A DNA stretch of 64,000 nt from Streptomyces violascens (GCF_014649955.1 NZ_BMUA01000030.1:1-64000), one strand, 5' to 3'; shown: positions 25,917-34,853, numbered from the stretch's first letter. The notes: generated by a model not told the origin, from the sequence alone. A program made the numbers and translations.

Positions 25917-26080
25917 GCCAGTCTCCTGTAAGAGGTTCATCGGTGTAGGGGATTCGTCGTCGTTCGGATGTGTCGACGATCGGTGTGTCGCCCGGTGGTC
26001 CGGCGCTGCGCGGCCCGGCTGCCTTTCGGCGCATGGACAGGCGTTCACCTGCTGTGACGCAGAGGTGATTCGTCGGTGAG

Positions 26081-26563
26081 TCATCGCGCGAAAGCGGAGT
26101 GCGTGCCGAAGACGCGGTGGCTGTAGACGAGGGGCGCCGCGCTTGACGAGCGGACGTGTGTGACGTCGCCGAGCAACAGCAGGTGATCGCCGGCCTCGAC
26201 CGTCGAGCCGAGCTCGCACACGATCCAGCCGGCCGCGCCGGCCAGCCTCGGCAGCCCGTGATCGTGGCGCCAGGGCGCTTCGGACGCCGCGAACCGGTCC
26301 GGCGAGGGCCCAGCGAAGATCCTGGCCAGCTCGTCCTGGTCGCGGCCCAGCACGTTCACGCCGAAGCGTCCCTTCGCGAGGATGCGCGCGAGGACGCGGG
26401 AGGAGCGGTCGAGCGCCACCGACACCATCGCGGGGCGCAGCGACACCGAGGCGAAGGCACTGACGGTGACTCCGTAGGGACTCCCCCGCTCGGACGTCGT
26501 CACGATCGTCACCGGGGCGCATACCCCGGCCATCGCATCGCGGAAGTCCTGCTCGATCAGCAC
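26081..26563 (-). CDS. Flavin reductase (HpaC/HsaB-like)
   Basis: A GTG at 26563 with GGAGAGG at 3-5 nt is preferred over the ATG at 26578, which has no ribosome site. The 160-residue product is a typical short-chain flavin reductase: an N-terminal FRDAMAGVCAPVTIVTT, SAFASVSLRPAMVSVAL, FGVNVLGRDQ and GDHLLLLGDV. It should reduce FMN or FAD with NAD(P)H and feed the monooxygenase encoded 164 nt downstream. Expression is likely controlled by the divergent GntR regulator through the inverted repeat at 26573-26588. Confidence 0.85.
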   Translation of the reverse strand: MLIEQDFRDAMAGVCAPVTIVTTSERGSPYGVTVSAFASVSLRPAMVSVALDRSSRVLARILAKGRFGVNVLGRDQDELARIFAGPSPDRFAASEAPWRHDHGLPRLAGAAGWIVCELGSTVEAGDHLLLLGDVTHVRSSSAAPLVYSHRVFGTHSAFAR

Positions 26564-26572
26564 GCCCTCTCC

Positions 26573-26588
26573 AATCATTATGATGATT
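26573..26588. promoter_or_regulatory. Inverted repeat AATCAT-TATG-ATGATT, probable GntR operator
   Basis: A perfect 6-bp inverted repeat with a 4-nt spacer sits just upstream of the reductase start, in the roughly 115-bp gap before the divergent GntR gene. It is A/T-rich in a GC-rich genome and suits a GntR/FadR-type dimer, so repression of the reductase-monooxygenase operon is likely. Confidence 0.6.
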
Positions 26589-26678
26589 AGGGTGATCATG
26601 CGTGTGCTTTACGCGGGCAGTCAAGAGGTGCCAAGCTATTGGCCATAATCAATTCAAGCGGGGCGACGAGGAGGCACC

Positions 26679-27431
26679 GTGGGAGCCACGGACCATCGGA
26701 CCGGCGGACACGACGCACGGCACACCCGCGACGTCGACGAACCTCCCGCGCTGCGCCGTGACCACTGGGAGCGCACCTCGCCACCCTCCCGCGCCGAGGT
26801 GGCGGCCGACCGCATCGCCGACCGCATCGCCCGCACCCAGACAGGCACCCGCCTCGGCACCAAGGACGAACTGCGCACCGAGTGCGGCGTTTCCGTCGGC
26901 ACCTTCAACGAGGCGCTCCGCCTGCTGCAGACCCGGGGTCTGGTGACCGTACGCCCCGGCCCCGGCGGGGGCCTTTTCGCGGCCCAACCGCCCCCACCCA
27001 CAGGCCTGGACACCTGGGCCCAGACCCTGAACGAACAGGACCCGCACGACGCGCTGCGCGTGCGCAACGCCCTGGACCCCCTGCTCGTCGAGGACGCCCT
27101 GTGGCACGCCTCTCCCGCCGACATCGCCGGACTGCGCCACCATCTGGCAGCCCTCGCAGAGGCGGTCGATGCCGACGCCACCGCCTTCGCCTGCGCCGAC
27201 CGGCAGCTGCGTACCGCCCTGTCCTGCCTCAGCCCCAGCGCCCTGCTGCGCTCGCTCTACGCGAGCCTGCTCGCCGCCCTCGAACTGGTCGGCCGCACCA
27301 TGACACCGGACGAACAACGCGCCGCGTACGAACGGTTCGCCGCCCTCGTGGACGCCCTCGACACCCGCGACCGCCCCCAGGCCCTGCGCCTGGCCTCCGC
27401 CCCTGGCGAACCCAGGGAGAACCCCGCCTGA
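26679..27431 (+). CDS. GntR/FadR-family transcriptional regulator
   Basis: The GTG at 26679 follows GAGGAGG at 5 nt. The 250-residue protein has an N-terminal winged helix (AADRIADRIARTQTGTRLG, VSVGTFNEALRLLQTRGLV, VRPGPGGGLF) and a C-terminal all-helical FCD-type ligand domain (about 120-235). It is transcribed divergently from the flavin reductase/monooxygenase operon, and the operator candidate lies between them. By family, a small acid or the monooxygenase substrate would release it from DNA; this is inference. Confidence 0.85.
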   Translation: MGATDHRTGGHDARHTRDVDEPPALRRDHWERTSPPSRAEVAADRIADRIARTQTGTRLGTKDELRTECGVSVGTFNEALRLLQTRGLVTVRPGPGGGLFAAQPPPPTGLDTWAQTLNEQDPHDALRVRNALDPLLVEDALWHASPADIAGLRHHLAALAEAVDADATAFACADRQLRTALSCLSPSALLRSLYASLLAALELVGRTMTPDEQRAAYERFAALVDALDTRDRPQALRLASAPGEPRENPA

Positions 27432-27943
27432 CCACCACCGCCCTGATCAAGGACGCCGGAACCGACCGCTACATCGGCCGCCTGGTCCGCCAGCGCCCCG
27501 ACCGGACCCAGCCCCTGCAGGGCGAAGCCACCACCGCTGGACTGCCCTACCTGAACGGGTACCTGCAGCTCGGCCTCGCGCTCCACCACGCGGTCCGCGG
27601 CGCGGCACACAACCTCGCATGCCCCCCAACGGGTACACCAGCTTGGGTTCCACGCGGAAGCCGCGCCTTGGGCCCAGGCACTCGGTCACCGAACAGGGCC
27701 TGTATGCAAGGGAGTTGACACGGCGCCGGAAGGCTCCCGCCTCCGCCCTGAAGCCAGCCCGCACGGCAGCCGGGGACGTGCCCGCTGCGCCCGGCCGAAC
27801 AGTGACCGTGGCATGGCCGTGATGCCAGTCCCTGACCGCCGGTTGAAACTTCCACACAGGCGGCCGGCTGCTCGGGTGCTGGCCGGCCGCGAGTGGTCAC
27901 ACGCGTTGCGGATGGTGGGTGGGCAGGCCCGGCTGGCGGGTTG
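27432..27943. other. Mostly non-coding; possible small remnant at 27432-27610
   Basis: A frame directly after the GntR stop reads ALIKDAGTDRYIGRLVRQ and GLPYLNGYLQLGLALHH, which looks protein-like but has no start and no recognised family; it may be a fragment. The rest shows nothing I can support. Confidence 0.3.
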
Positions 27944-28894
27944 TCACCGGGGTTCGGCCTGAAATGCCCGGCGGTAGGCGCCCGGTGTTGTGCCCAGGGC
28001 GTCGAGGAAACGTCTGCGGAGATTGGTGGCGGAGGAGAGCCCGACGCGGCGGGCGACGGCGCGGAGGGGGAGGTCCGATGACTCCAACAGCTCCCGTGCA
28101 GCGTTGATCCGCTGGGCCAGGAGCCACTGTCCCGGGCTGGTGCCGACCTGCTCGGTGAAGCGGCGGGCCAGCGTACGGGTGGAGTAGCCGGCGCGGGCTG
28201 CCAGGTCATCGAGGGTGAGGTCTTCGTCGAGCCTGCCGTTTGCCCACTCCAGCAGCGGTGCGAGCGAACCGTCGATCTGCGCGGGATGCGGCGGTGCGGA
28301 GTACTGCAGTTGCCCGCCTTCACGGTGTGGCGGCATGACCATGGTCCGGGCGACATCTGCAGCGTATCCGGCGCCCTGGTCTGCGCGCACCAGGTGCATG
28401 CAGAGGTCCATCCCGGCTCCGGCACCCGCGCTCGTGGCCACGTCGCCGTGGTCCACATACAGCACGTCCGGGTCGAGGCGGACGTCGGGAAAGCGCGCGG
28501 CGAACTCGCTCGCCAGTGCCCAATGGGTAGTTGCCGAACGGCCGTCGAGCAGGCCGGCGTATGCCAGGGCGAAGGCTCCGGAGCAGATGCTGACCATGCG
28601 TGCGCCTCGCCGGTGGGCTCGGCGCAGGGCCTGGAGGACGGCGGGTGAGGGGCTCTCGTCGATGCGTGGCCAGCCCGGGAGTACCACCGTGTCCGCTGCG
28701 TCGAGGGTGTCAAGACCCTTGGTGACGAGCATGTCGTATCCGGCACGCGTGGCGATGGGTCCGGGGTGCTCGGTGCATACGCCGAAGCTGTACCGGATGG
28801 GTCGTCCTTGCCGCTCGATGCCGAACACCTGGGCAGCACAGCCGAGTTCGAAGGTCGACTGGGGCGCGAGGACGAGTGCCGCTACACGGTGCAT
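27944..28894 (-). CDS. GlxA-type AraC-family regulator (DJ-1/PfpI domain plus HTH)
   Basis: The ATG at 28894 gives MHRVAALVLAPQSTFELG, the normal start of GlxA-like proteins; the longer open frame upstream lacks protein character. The 316 residues comprise a DJ-1/PfpI class I amidotransferase-like domain (1-180, with the nucleophile elbow SICSGAFALAYAG, whose Cys is kept) and two AraC helix-turn-helix motifs (LTLDDLAARAGYSTRTLARRF; LPLRAVARRVGLSS). The divergent cupin gene begins 71 nt away, so a shared promoter region and control of the cupin gene are likely. Confidence 0.85.
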   Translation of the reverse strand: MHRVAALVLAPQSTFELGCAAQVFGIERQGRPIRYSFGVCTEHPGPIATRAGYDMLVTKGLDTLDAADTVVLPGWPRIDESPSPAVLQALRRAHRRGARMVSICSGAFALAYAGLLDGRSATTHWALASEFAARFPDVRLDPDVLYVDHGDVATSAGAGAGMDLCMHLVRADQGAGYAADVARTMVMPPHREGGQLQYSAPPHPAQIDGSLAPLLEWANGRLDEDLTLDDLAARAGYSTRTLARRFTEQVGTSPGQWLLAQRINAARELLESSDLPLRAVARRVGLSSATNLRRRFLDALGTTPGAYRRAFQAEPR

Positions 28895-28965
28895 GGCAGG
28901 AAAGTACCGCAAGATGTCAATCAAGACACTGGGCGGGGTGTCAGCCGTCGACGAGGCTGGCTCCC

Positions 28966-29343
28966 ATGACGACAGAAACATCTCAGGCAGCACAGGCGGC
29001 AGACACCGCAGCGCGAACGGGCGGACAGCTGCCCGACTATGTGTGGTCAGCCCTGCATGACGCGCCCACCCGCGAACTCTTTCCTGGCATTCGGCTGCGG
29101 CCGCTGTGGAGCGGAGAAGGCGGCGCGACGGCACACGTGCTGGAGATGGACCCGCACACGTGCTGGAAGGGCATCGACGTCCACGATCCGGGTCCGGAAG
29201 AGGTCTTCGTGATCTCCGGCGTCTTCAACGACGGCGAACGGGACTACCCCGCAGGCACGTTCATCCATGCCCCCGCCGGTTCCTCACACATACCCCAGAC
29301 CACCACGGGCTGTACCCTCTTCCTCTTCTACCCTGAAGGCTAG
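28966..29343 (+). CDS. Cupin-domain protein (ChrR-like)
   Basis: The ATG at 28966 gives 125 residues. A helical N-terminus is followed by one cupin barrel: motif 1 KGIDVHDPGPEEVFVISG, motif 2 YPAGTFIHAPAGSSHIPQ. Metal ligands would be His/Glu in motif 1 and His in motif 2. Similar small cupins are anti-sigma C-terminal or aroma-compound dioxygenase relatives. Placement divergent from a GlxA-type regulator suggests inducible detoxification or catabolism; the substrate is unknown. Confidence 0.8.
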   Translation: MTTETSQAAQAADTAARTGGQLPDYVWSALHDAPTRELFPGIRLRPLWSGEGGATAHVLEMDPHTCWKGIDVHDPGPEEVFVISGVFNDGERDYPAGTFIHAPAGSSHIPQTTTGCTLFLFYPEG

Positions 29344-29498
29344 TACTGCGACCGCGGCGCGTCAGCGACGCCCGTGCTTCGGTAGTGGCCGCCCAGGAAC
29401 CGGCCATTCGCCATGGGCGTCGAGGCTACGAAACGCGTCAGGCAGGGGGCGTCAGACGATCTTGGTCTGCACCGGCTCCGGCTGTGTCACGCCTAGTC

Positions 29499-29519
29499 AA
29501 CTCGGCGTCGTGCCGAGTT
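29499..29519. terminator. Hairpin AACTCGGC-gtcgt-GCCGAGTT
   Basis: A perfect 8-bp stem with 5-nt loop, 155 nt after the cupin stop. There is no T-run, so it is a candidate terminator only. Confidence 0.45.
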
Positions 29520-29523
29520 AGCG

Positions 29524-29660
29524 GTGGAGGCCGGCTTCTCCGTCGAGGGCACGATGAGCAGCGCCCTGTTGCACGAAGACGGACGGCGCGACGAACCCCT
29601 GCACGCCCTGGTCCACGCCGACATCTGCCCCTGTGACGGGAGGTCAGGCCGCCGGGCCCA
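29524..29660 (+). pseudogene. Possible C-terminal scrap of a GNAT acetyltransferase
   Basis: EAGFSVEGTMSSALLHEDGRRDE followed by LHALVHAD matches the last strand-helix unit of GNAT enzymes (typically AEKAGFxREGxxRSAxxxDGRxxD). It has no upstream domain or start. The rest of 29660-29990 shows no gene. Confidence 0.4.
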
Positions 29661-29991
29661 GGGGCGGCCGACCCAGCGGACTCCTCTCTCACTGCGGACG
29701 CTGCACCGTTGCCAGCGTTGAGCGGCCGGGACGTCGCGGCGGCGGGCCGTTCTGGTTGCGCCAGTGCAGGTAGCGGTGCCGCCTTGCACGGCCAGACTCA
29801 CCCGACCGCGGCTTGCGAACCGCGGCCTCCTTGGCTGTCGGCAATGCGGGGTCGTCTTTGTGGCGGTGCTCCGTTGTGGCGTGCGGGTCTTGCCGGCTCG
29901 TGACGGTGCACAGCATGGCCTCACTCCCCCGGCTGGATTCCTTCAACTGGCCTGCGCCAGACGGCGGGCTCTGACCCCGGCCGGCCGAGGC

Positions 29992-31095
29992 CTACTGGTA
30001 CCCGCGCGAACTCCGGGCGACCGCAGCGAAGCCGTAGTCGAGCATCTCGCTTTCGTAGGACCGAACAGCCTCCAGCAGCGGTGCGCCGGAGACGAGGTGC
30101 GAGGCGAGCAGCCCCGCGTCATGGACAGCGACTCCTGCGCTGATCCCGGCCGGGACCATCGGATGGGCCGCGTCACCGACCAGGGTCACCGGTCGCGGGG
30201 GCCCCAGCTTGGGGCGTTCGGAGGTCTGGATGCTCGCGGGCACGAGGTAGTCGGGGTCCCCCAGCCCGATGAGGGCGCGCAGCGAGGGGTCCCAGTCCGC
30301 CAGGGTGGTCGCCGCCAGCTTCAGCAGGTCTTCGGCGCCGAGTTCGAAGAAGCCGGGACCGTAGACGTCGGCCGGGGCGGTCACACCCCACATGAGGTAG
30401 TCATCGGCCGCCGGCAGCCCGAAGTCGGCCGGGTTCTGGCGGAACCGTTGTGCGGCGAGCGCGAGGCGGCGGCCGTCGGGACCAAGGACGCCGAGGAAAC
30501 CTTCGAGCGCCGGTGCCGGCGTCAGCCGACGGGCCTGAGCGGTGAGCGGAGTGCGGCCGTAGATCAGCTGGGTGTCCTGCACCGTCACCGGGAAGTCGGG
30601 CAGCAGCTGGCGGCGGACTCCGGAGTTGGCTCCGTCGGTGGCCACTAGCAGGTCGCCCTCGGCGGTGGAGCCGTCGGTGAGGAAAACCCGTACCGTTTGG
30701 TCGTCCAGCAGCTCGTACCGGAAGAAGCCGGCACCGAACCGGGTCACCTCCGTCAGGTCCCGCAGCATGATCCGGCGCAGGGTGAGCCGGTCGACGGTGA
30801 TGCCGGCGACATCCGGGGGAAGCTCGATCTCGGTGAACTTCCGCAGGTCGGGACCGGTCACGCTGACGCCGCCGCCCGGCTTGCAGGATGTGGCGAGGGC
30901 CTGCTCATAGGCCTCGGGGGGCAGCCACTTACGTAGCGCCGTGCCCCCGTCACCGTTGATGTGAATCCGGTATCCCTGCGCCCGGGCGTCAACGGCCGTG
31001 TCCCGCTCGAAAAGCTCCGCGTCGTGACCGTGCCGACGCAGAGCATGGGCCAGGCAGGGTCCGGCCAGGCCGGCACCTATGATCAGGACACGCAT
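29992..31095 (-). CDS. FAD-dependent monooxygenase
   Basis: The ATG at 31095 gives MRVLIIGAGLAGPCLAHAL, the FAD-binding Rossmann start (GxGxxG). The 367 residues also hold the DG motif (LLVATDGANSGVRRQL) and the GD motif (TLVGDAAHPMVPAG) of aromatic-ring hydroxylases related to PHBH and TetX. It should use NAD(P)H and O2 to hydroxylate an aromatic or polyketide-like compound. It is divergent from a MarR regulator, and a strong operator lies between, only 18-41 nt from its start. Drug inactivation or aromatic catabolism are both possible. Confidence 0.85.
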   Translation of the reverse strand: MRVLIIGAGLAGPCLAHALRRHGHDAELFERDTAVDARAQGYRIHINGDGGTALRKWLPPEAYEQALATSCKPGGGVSVTGPDLRKFTEIELPPDVAGITVDRLTLRRIMLRDLTEVTRFGAGFFRYELLDDQTVRVFLTDGSTAEGDLLVATDGANSGVRRQLLPDFPVTVQDTQLIYGRTPLTAQARRLTPAPALEGFLGVLGPDGRRLALAAQRFRQNPADFGLPAADDYLMWGVTAPADVYGPGFFELGAEDLLKLAATTLADWDPSLRALIGLGDPDYLVPASIQTSERPKLGPPRPVTLVGDAAHPMVPAGISAGVAVHDAGLLASHLVSGAPLLEAVRSYESEMLDYGFAAVARSSRGYQ

Positions 31096-31112
31096 CACTT
31101 ACCCCCTGGATG

Positions 31113-31136
31113 AGACAGTCTCATTTGAGACTGTCT
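31113..31136. promoter_or_regulatory. Perfect inverted repeat, probable MarR operator
   Basis: AGACAGTCTCA and TGAGACTGTCT are exact complements around TT, in the 61-bp gap between the divergent monooxygenase and MarR genes. The left arm is itself part of a smaller palindrome (TGAGAC-A-GTCTCA, 31111-31123). One bound MarR dimer could repress both genes. Confidence 0.8.
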
Positions 31137-31156
31137 TGCACGCTAGCATCGTGCCC

Positions 31157-31588
31157 ATGGAGGCTCAACCGGTCGACCCGGCCACCCTTGGACTGCTCAT
31201 GTACCGCGCTCACCAGCTCGCCCGGGCGCGAGCCAACCAAGCGGCCCAGCCAACCGGCATCGAACTGCAGCACGCCGGCGTCCTGACCACCATCCAGTCC
31301 GGACAGATCCGCAGCCAGCGCGAGCTCGGCGCGGCACTCGGCATCGACAAATCCACCCTCGTACGCATCGTCGACGACCTGGAACACCGCAACCTGCTCA
31401 AACGCCGCAGGGCACCGCACGATCGCCGGGCCTACGAAATCGTCATCACCGAAGAAGGCGAACAACGCCTGCACGAAGCCAGCGAACTCTTCCGCGGCGC
31501 GATGCGAGAACTCCTGGAAGTCTTTGACGCCGCACAACAACACCAACTCCACCAACTGCTCACCCTCTTCGTCACACAGGAACACTGA
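31157..31588 (+). CDS. MarR-family transcriptional regulator
   Basis: The ATG at 31157 (or GTG at 31151) gives about 143 residues. The winged helix is clear: SQRELGAALGIDKSTLVRIVDDLEHRNLLKRRRAPHDRRAYEIVIT, here quoted only as a region (about residues 56-100), containing the wing motif DRRAY. Flanking helices form the dimer. It is divergent from the FAD monooxygenase and surely controls it and itself through the palindrome at 31113-31136. The inducer would be a phenolic or drug-like compound by family habit. Confidence 0.85.
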   Translation: MEAQPVDPATLGLLMYRAHQLARARANQAAQPTGIELQHAGVLTTIQSGQIRSQRELGAALGIDKSTLVRIVDDLEHRNLLKRRRAPHDRRAYEIVITEEGEQRLHEASELFRGAMRELLEVFDAAQQHQLHQLLTLFVTQEH

Positions 31589-32035
31589 ACGACATCCCGC
31601 CAGCGTTCATCGGCCTCCAGTCGCAAGACTCGCCCCCCCCACGGCCCAGCTCACAGCGGCGGCTGCCCTGTCCCGCTCTCTGCTGGCCGGCGTGCAAGCC
31701 GCGGCCGAGGGCGCGGTCCAGCACTGCCGAGCGCCGTTACTGCCTGGGCGGCAGTCCGTCATCGCCCTGCTCGTTGTGCCCACACCGACGGCTGTCTGGC
31801 TTCGGCCAACCAACGGCTCTACGGAGATCAGCGACGGTGGTTCCAGACCTCAGTGATCGTCAACAACCTCCAGCCGGAAGCCTCGCACGACGGCATTCCA
31901 CTTTCCGTGGTCCGTGAGCGTCACCACGCCGAACTCGCCGACTGGGACCAACTTGCGCACCCACGCCGTCACCACAGCCATGTCCCTCCTCCACGAAGAC
32001 GAACAACAGCAGCCCACGAGAGGAACCGCACAGCC
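31589..32035. other. Intergenic, no gene seen
   Basis: A short open stretch near 31853-31990 (VNNLQPEASHDGIPLSVV) looks protein-like but has no start or stop context; I cannot support a gene here. Confidence 0.3.
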
Positions 32036-32421
32036 ATGAAGTCCACTGCCCTCAAGCGCTTCACGATCCCCTCGCCGCCTGTCTCCTGTCCTTCGGCGCC
32101 GTCCTCGCCACCTCGGGCGCCGCGCAGGCCGTACCGTGCGGCAGCGGCAACTTCTGTGTCTGGACCGACGCCAACCTCACCGGCCTGAAGATCGAGCACA
32201 GCGGTGACGACCACTGGTGGGAGGGCTACATGGCCTGGCACGACTCCTCATGGGCCGATCACGGAGTCTCCGGCCCGGGAGTGAAGGATCACGTGAAGGT
32301 CTACTCCGCCCGCGAGTTGTCCGGGCACGTCACCATCTGCCTCTCCCCTGGCCAGGAGGTCGGCTGCAATGCCGCCGCCAACGACCAGGGCGCCTCCCAT
32401 ACCTGGACGATCAGCTGTTGA
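32036..32421 (+). pseudogene. Secreted I36-like protein with a one-base frameshift in the signal peptide
   Basis: The ATG at 32036 opens MKSTALKRFTI. After a run of C at about 32069-32072 the protein continues in the next frame as LAACLLSFGAVLATSGAAQA, completing a signal peptide. The mature part follows (VPCGSGNFCVWTDANLTG, WWEGYMAWHDSSWADHG, CLSPGQEVGCNAA, final TWTISC). One missing base in the C-run explains the break. The mature part resembles small secreted peptidase-inhibitor I36/crystallin-like proteins with two disulphides. A sequencing error would give the same picture. Confidence 0.7.
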
Positions 32422-32485
32422 GACGACGCTGTGGTTCAGCCCGAGGGCTGCTCCGGTGGCTTCGTACCGACCGCAGGTTGCAGGG

Positions 32486-33400
32486 TCATCTGCGCACCGG
32501 GGTCAGCCACTGCGGCGACAGTGTGTTCTTTCCGCTCACCGCGTCCTTGTACGCGTCCCTCAGGGCTGTCGTGAGCGGGCCCGGCGCCGGCGTGGTGGTG
32601 GGGCGGTCGTCCACGGACCGGACAGGGACAACTCCGATCGCGGTGCCGGTGACGAAGAGTTCGTCGGCGGTATAGGCCTCGGCGTGTGCGAGAGGGCGCT
32701 CCACCGTGGGGATGCCGGCCGCGCGGGCGAGTTCGAGGATCGTGGCCCGGGTGATCCCGGGGAGGATCCCCGCCTCGACCGGAGGGGTGTGCAGTACGCC
32801 GGACCTGACGAGGAAGACGTTGGCGGCCGAGCTCTCCGAGATGTGGCCCGAGGATGTGAGCAGCAGCGCGTCGTCGTAGCCCGCCCGTACGGCGGCGATC
32901 TTGGCCAGCGACGAGTTCAGGTACGCGCCGGTGGCCTTGGCCAGGGGCGGGATCGCGTCCTGGTGGTTGCGCCGCCAACTGCTGGTCATCAGGCGCCAGT
33001 TGTGGACCGGATGGTCCTCCCAGGACCACGCCGCGAGCGTGACGCGTACGGCGGACAGGTCCAGCGCCACGCCCATGCTGCCGTAGCCGAGGTAGACCAG
33101 GGGCCGGACGTAGCGCGGGCCCGTTCCGCCCGCCGCGATCAGCTCCGTCGTCGCGGCGGCAAGCTCCTGTTGCGTGTAGGGGATGTCCATCAGGTACACG
33201 CGGGCCGAGCGCGACAGCCGCGCCAGGTGGTCGTGCAGCCGGAAGACCGCGAGCCCCTCAGCCGTCTCGTGCGCCCGCATCCCCTCGTACACGGCCCAGC
33301 CGTAGTGCAGCGACTGGGTCAGTACGTGGACCTGCGCTTCGTTCCAGGGGACGACCCGGCCGTCCATCCAGATGTGCTCGGCCGGGGACAGGGCGGTCAC
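32486..33400 (-). CDS. Class IV aminotransferase (branched-chain/D-amino acid type)
   Basis: The GTG at 33400 follows GAGGAGG at 5 nt. The 304-residue product matches IlvE/DAAT-type PLP enzymes: HIWMDGRVVPWNEAQVHVLTQ, LHYGWAVYEGMR, the catalytic lysine in PLAKATGAYLNSSLAK, and SSGHISESSAANVFLV and GILPGITRATILELA. It should move amino groups between a 2-oxo acid and glutamate or another donor. Its start overlaps the stop of the upstream dehydrogenase (GTGA), so the two are translated together and may supply a special amino acid. Confidence 0.85.
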   Translation of the reverse strand: MTALSPAEHIWMDGRVVPWNEAQVHVLTQSLHYGWAVYEGMRAHETAEGLAVFRLHDHLARLSRSARVYLMDIPYTQQELAAATTELIAAGGTGPRYVRPLVYLGYGSMGVALDLSAVRVTLAAWSWEDHPVHNWRLMTSSWRRNHQDAIPPLAKATGAYLNSSLAKIAAVRAGYDDALLLTSSGHISESSAANVFLVRSGVLHTPPVEAGILPGITRATILELARAAGIPTVERPLAHAEAYTADELFVTGTAIGVVPVRSVDDRPTTTPAPGPLTTALRDAYKDAVSGKNTLSPQWLTPVRR

Positions 33401-34435
33401 GGGGTCCTCCTCGCCGCGTCCCGCAGGCCGGGGGCGTCGATGTCGTGGTCGCGGGCCAGCACGTACAGCGCCCGCGCGGTGTCCGGGTCCAGTGGGATGC
33501 CGTCGCGCGCGGCTTCGCGCTCGCGGTGGCGCTCTGGGTCCCCCGGACACCGGACCGCGGCCGCGCTCGCCGCCGGGGCGTTGCGTGTCGTGTCGACGAG
33601 GTCGCGCAGCCGCTCGGCGAAGGCGTCCCGGCCTGCGAAGCGGGCGGGGTCCAGGCAGAGCAGGAAGTGCGCCACCTTGCGGCCCTCACCTGCCTGTGCC
33701 CACTCGATGTGATCGAGCTGCCAGTCGAGTGGGGCATCGGCGAGCGCGGCGGTCAGCAGCGTCACCACCATGCCCAGACCCTGCCCCTTGTGTCCGGGGC
33801 CGAGCGGCGTCAGCGCCGCCGCCCGGGCGGGGTCGCGGGTGTCCCGGCCGTACGGGTCCAGGGCCCACCCCGGGTCCAGGGACCGGCCGCGGCGCCCCCG
33901 TTCCCGTACCTCTCCCAGACACACCTGGCTGGTGGCCATGTCGAGCGCGAATTCGTGGTCGCCGTTCCCCGCCGCGACGCTGATCGGATTCGTGCCGAGG
34001 AGCGGGTCCCTTCCCTGGTGCGGAGCGACCCGCGAGGACGCCGACGTCATGGCCCAGCCGACCATCCCCGCCCGCGACATGGCGCGGCTGTGGATGGAAG
34101 CCGCCGCGAAGTGGTTGGAGTTGCGCACCAGGACGGCCGCGACCCCGTACTCCGCGGCGCGCCGCACGGCCTCCCGCGCGCCCGTGAGGCCGGCCACCAC
34201 GCCCAGTGCGGCGTCGGCGTCGAGGAGAGCCGAGGGGCCGCTCTCCCGGATCGTCTCGAACTTCGGTCTGGGGTTGGCGACACCGCGCGCGAGGTCGTCC
34301 AAGTAGCCGGGCAACAACCGCAGTCCATGGGTGGTGACACCCCTCGCGCTCGTCTCCACCAGCGCGTCGGCCACCAGTGCGCAGGCGTCGTCGTCCACGC
34401 CGTGTACGCCGAGGGCCCGGACCGCGATAGCCCCC
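33397..34435 (-). CDS. Malate/L-lactate dehydrogenase family (Ldh2), 5' end cut at a breakpoint
   Basis: The frame encodes Ldh2-type sequence: ALVETSARGVTTHGLRLLPGYL, NSNHFAAASIHSRAM, LLGTNPISVAAG, FALDMATSQVCLGEV, and LGPGHKGQGLGMVV, with His/Asp residues that would serve NAD(P)H chemistry. Such enzymes reduce 2-oxo acids, cyclic imines or ureidoglycolate. Homology begins at IAVRALGVHGVDDDA (about 34432), only some 10 residues short of the usual N-terminus. An ATG at about 34485 could serve as a new start reading over foreign DNA. Its stop overlaps the aminotransferase start. Confidence 0.75.
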
Positions 34436-34439
34436 CGGT

Positions 34440-34843
34440 GGGACGACAGCGGCGCCGTCCCGGTCTTCGTCGCCGTCATCATCGGGCCTCTGCTGGTGCT
34501 GTGCGGGCTGCTCACGGTCAACGCGTTCGGGGTGCTGCGCGCCAAACAGCACGCCGACGATCCCTCAGTGGAGGCGGCGCGCGCCGCCCAGCAAGCCATC
34601 GACCCCGCCCAGGCGATCCCCGGCAAGGCCTTCGTCGCCGACCCCGCCGGCGCCCCCGCCGCAGCCCGCGTCTACCTCGCCCAGACGGGCGTCACCGGCA
34701 CCGTCCACGTCAGCGACGGCGGGCACACCGTGACGGTCACCGTCACCGGCCGCTACCACGCAGTGTTCTGGCCCAAGACGTTCACGGTGCACGCCACCAG
34801 TACGGCCACCCTGCTCCACGGCATCACCCAACCGGACAGATAA
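34440..34843 (+). pseudogene. TadE/TadG-like pilus assembly protein, 5'-truncated
   Basis: From about 34440 the frame encodes DDSGAVPVFVAVIIGPLLVL, the hydrophobic N-terminal helix of TadE-like pseudopilins, then AARAAQQAIDPAQAIPG and a beta-rich tail (GGHTVTVTVTGRYHAVF). The first residues before DD are missing or replaced, because the sequence upstream is antisense to the dehydrogenase. The nearest in-frame start (GTG 34331) would add foreign residues. It precedes the LysM-BTAD gene by 11 nt, so it belonged to a Tad-type operon. Confidence 0.65.
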
Positions 34844-34853
34844 GGGACTGCTC

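Noticed and set aside
24453-25931. Long plus-strand frame across the monooxygenase
   Set aside because: Only the first 20-40 residues look protein-like; the rest is antisense to a clear enzyme gene.
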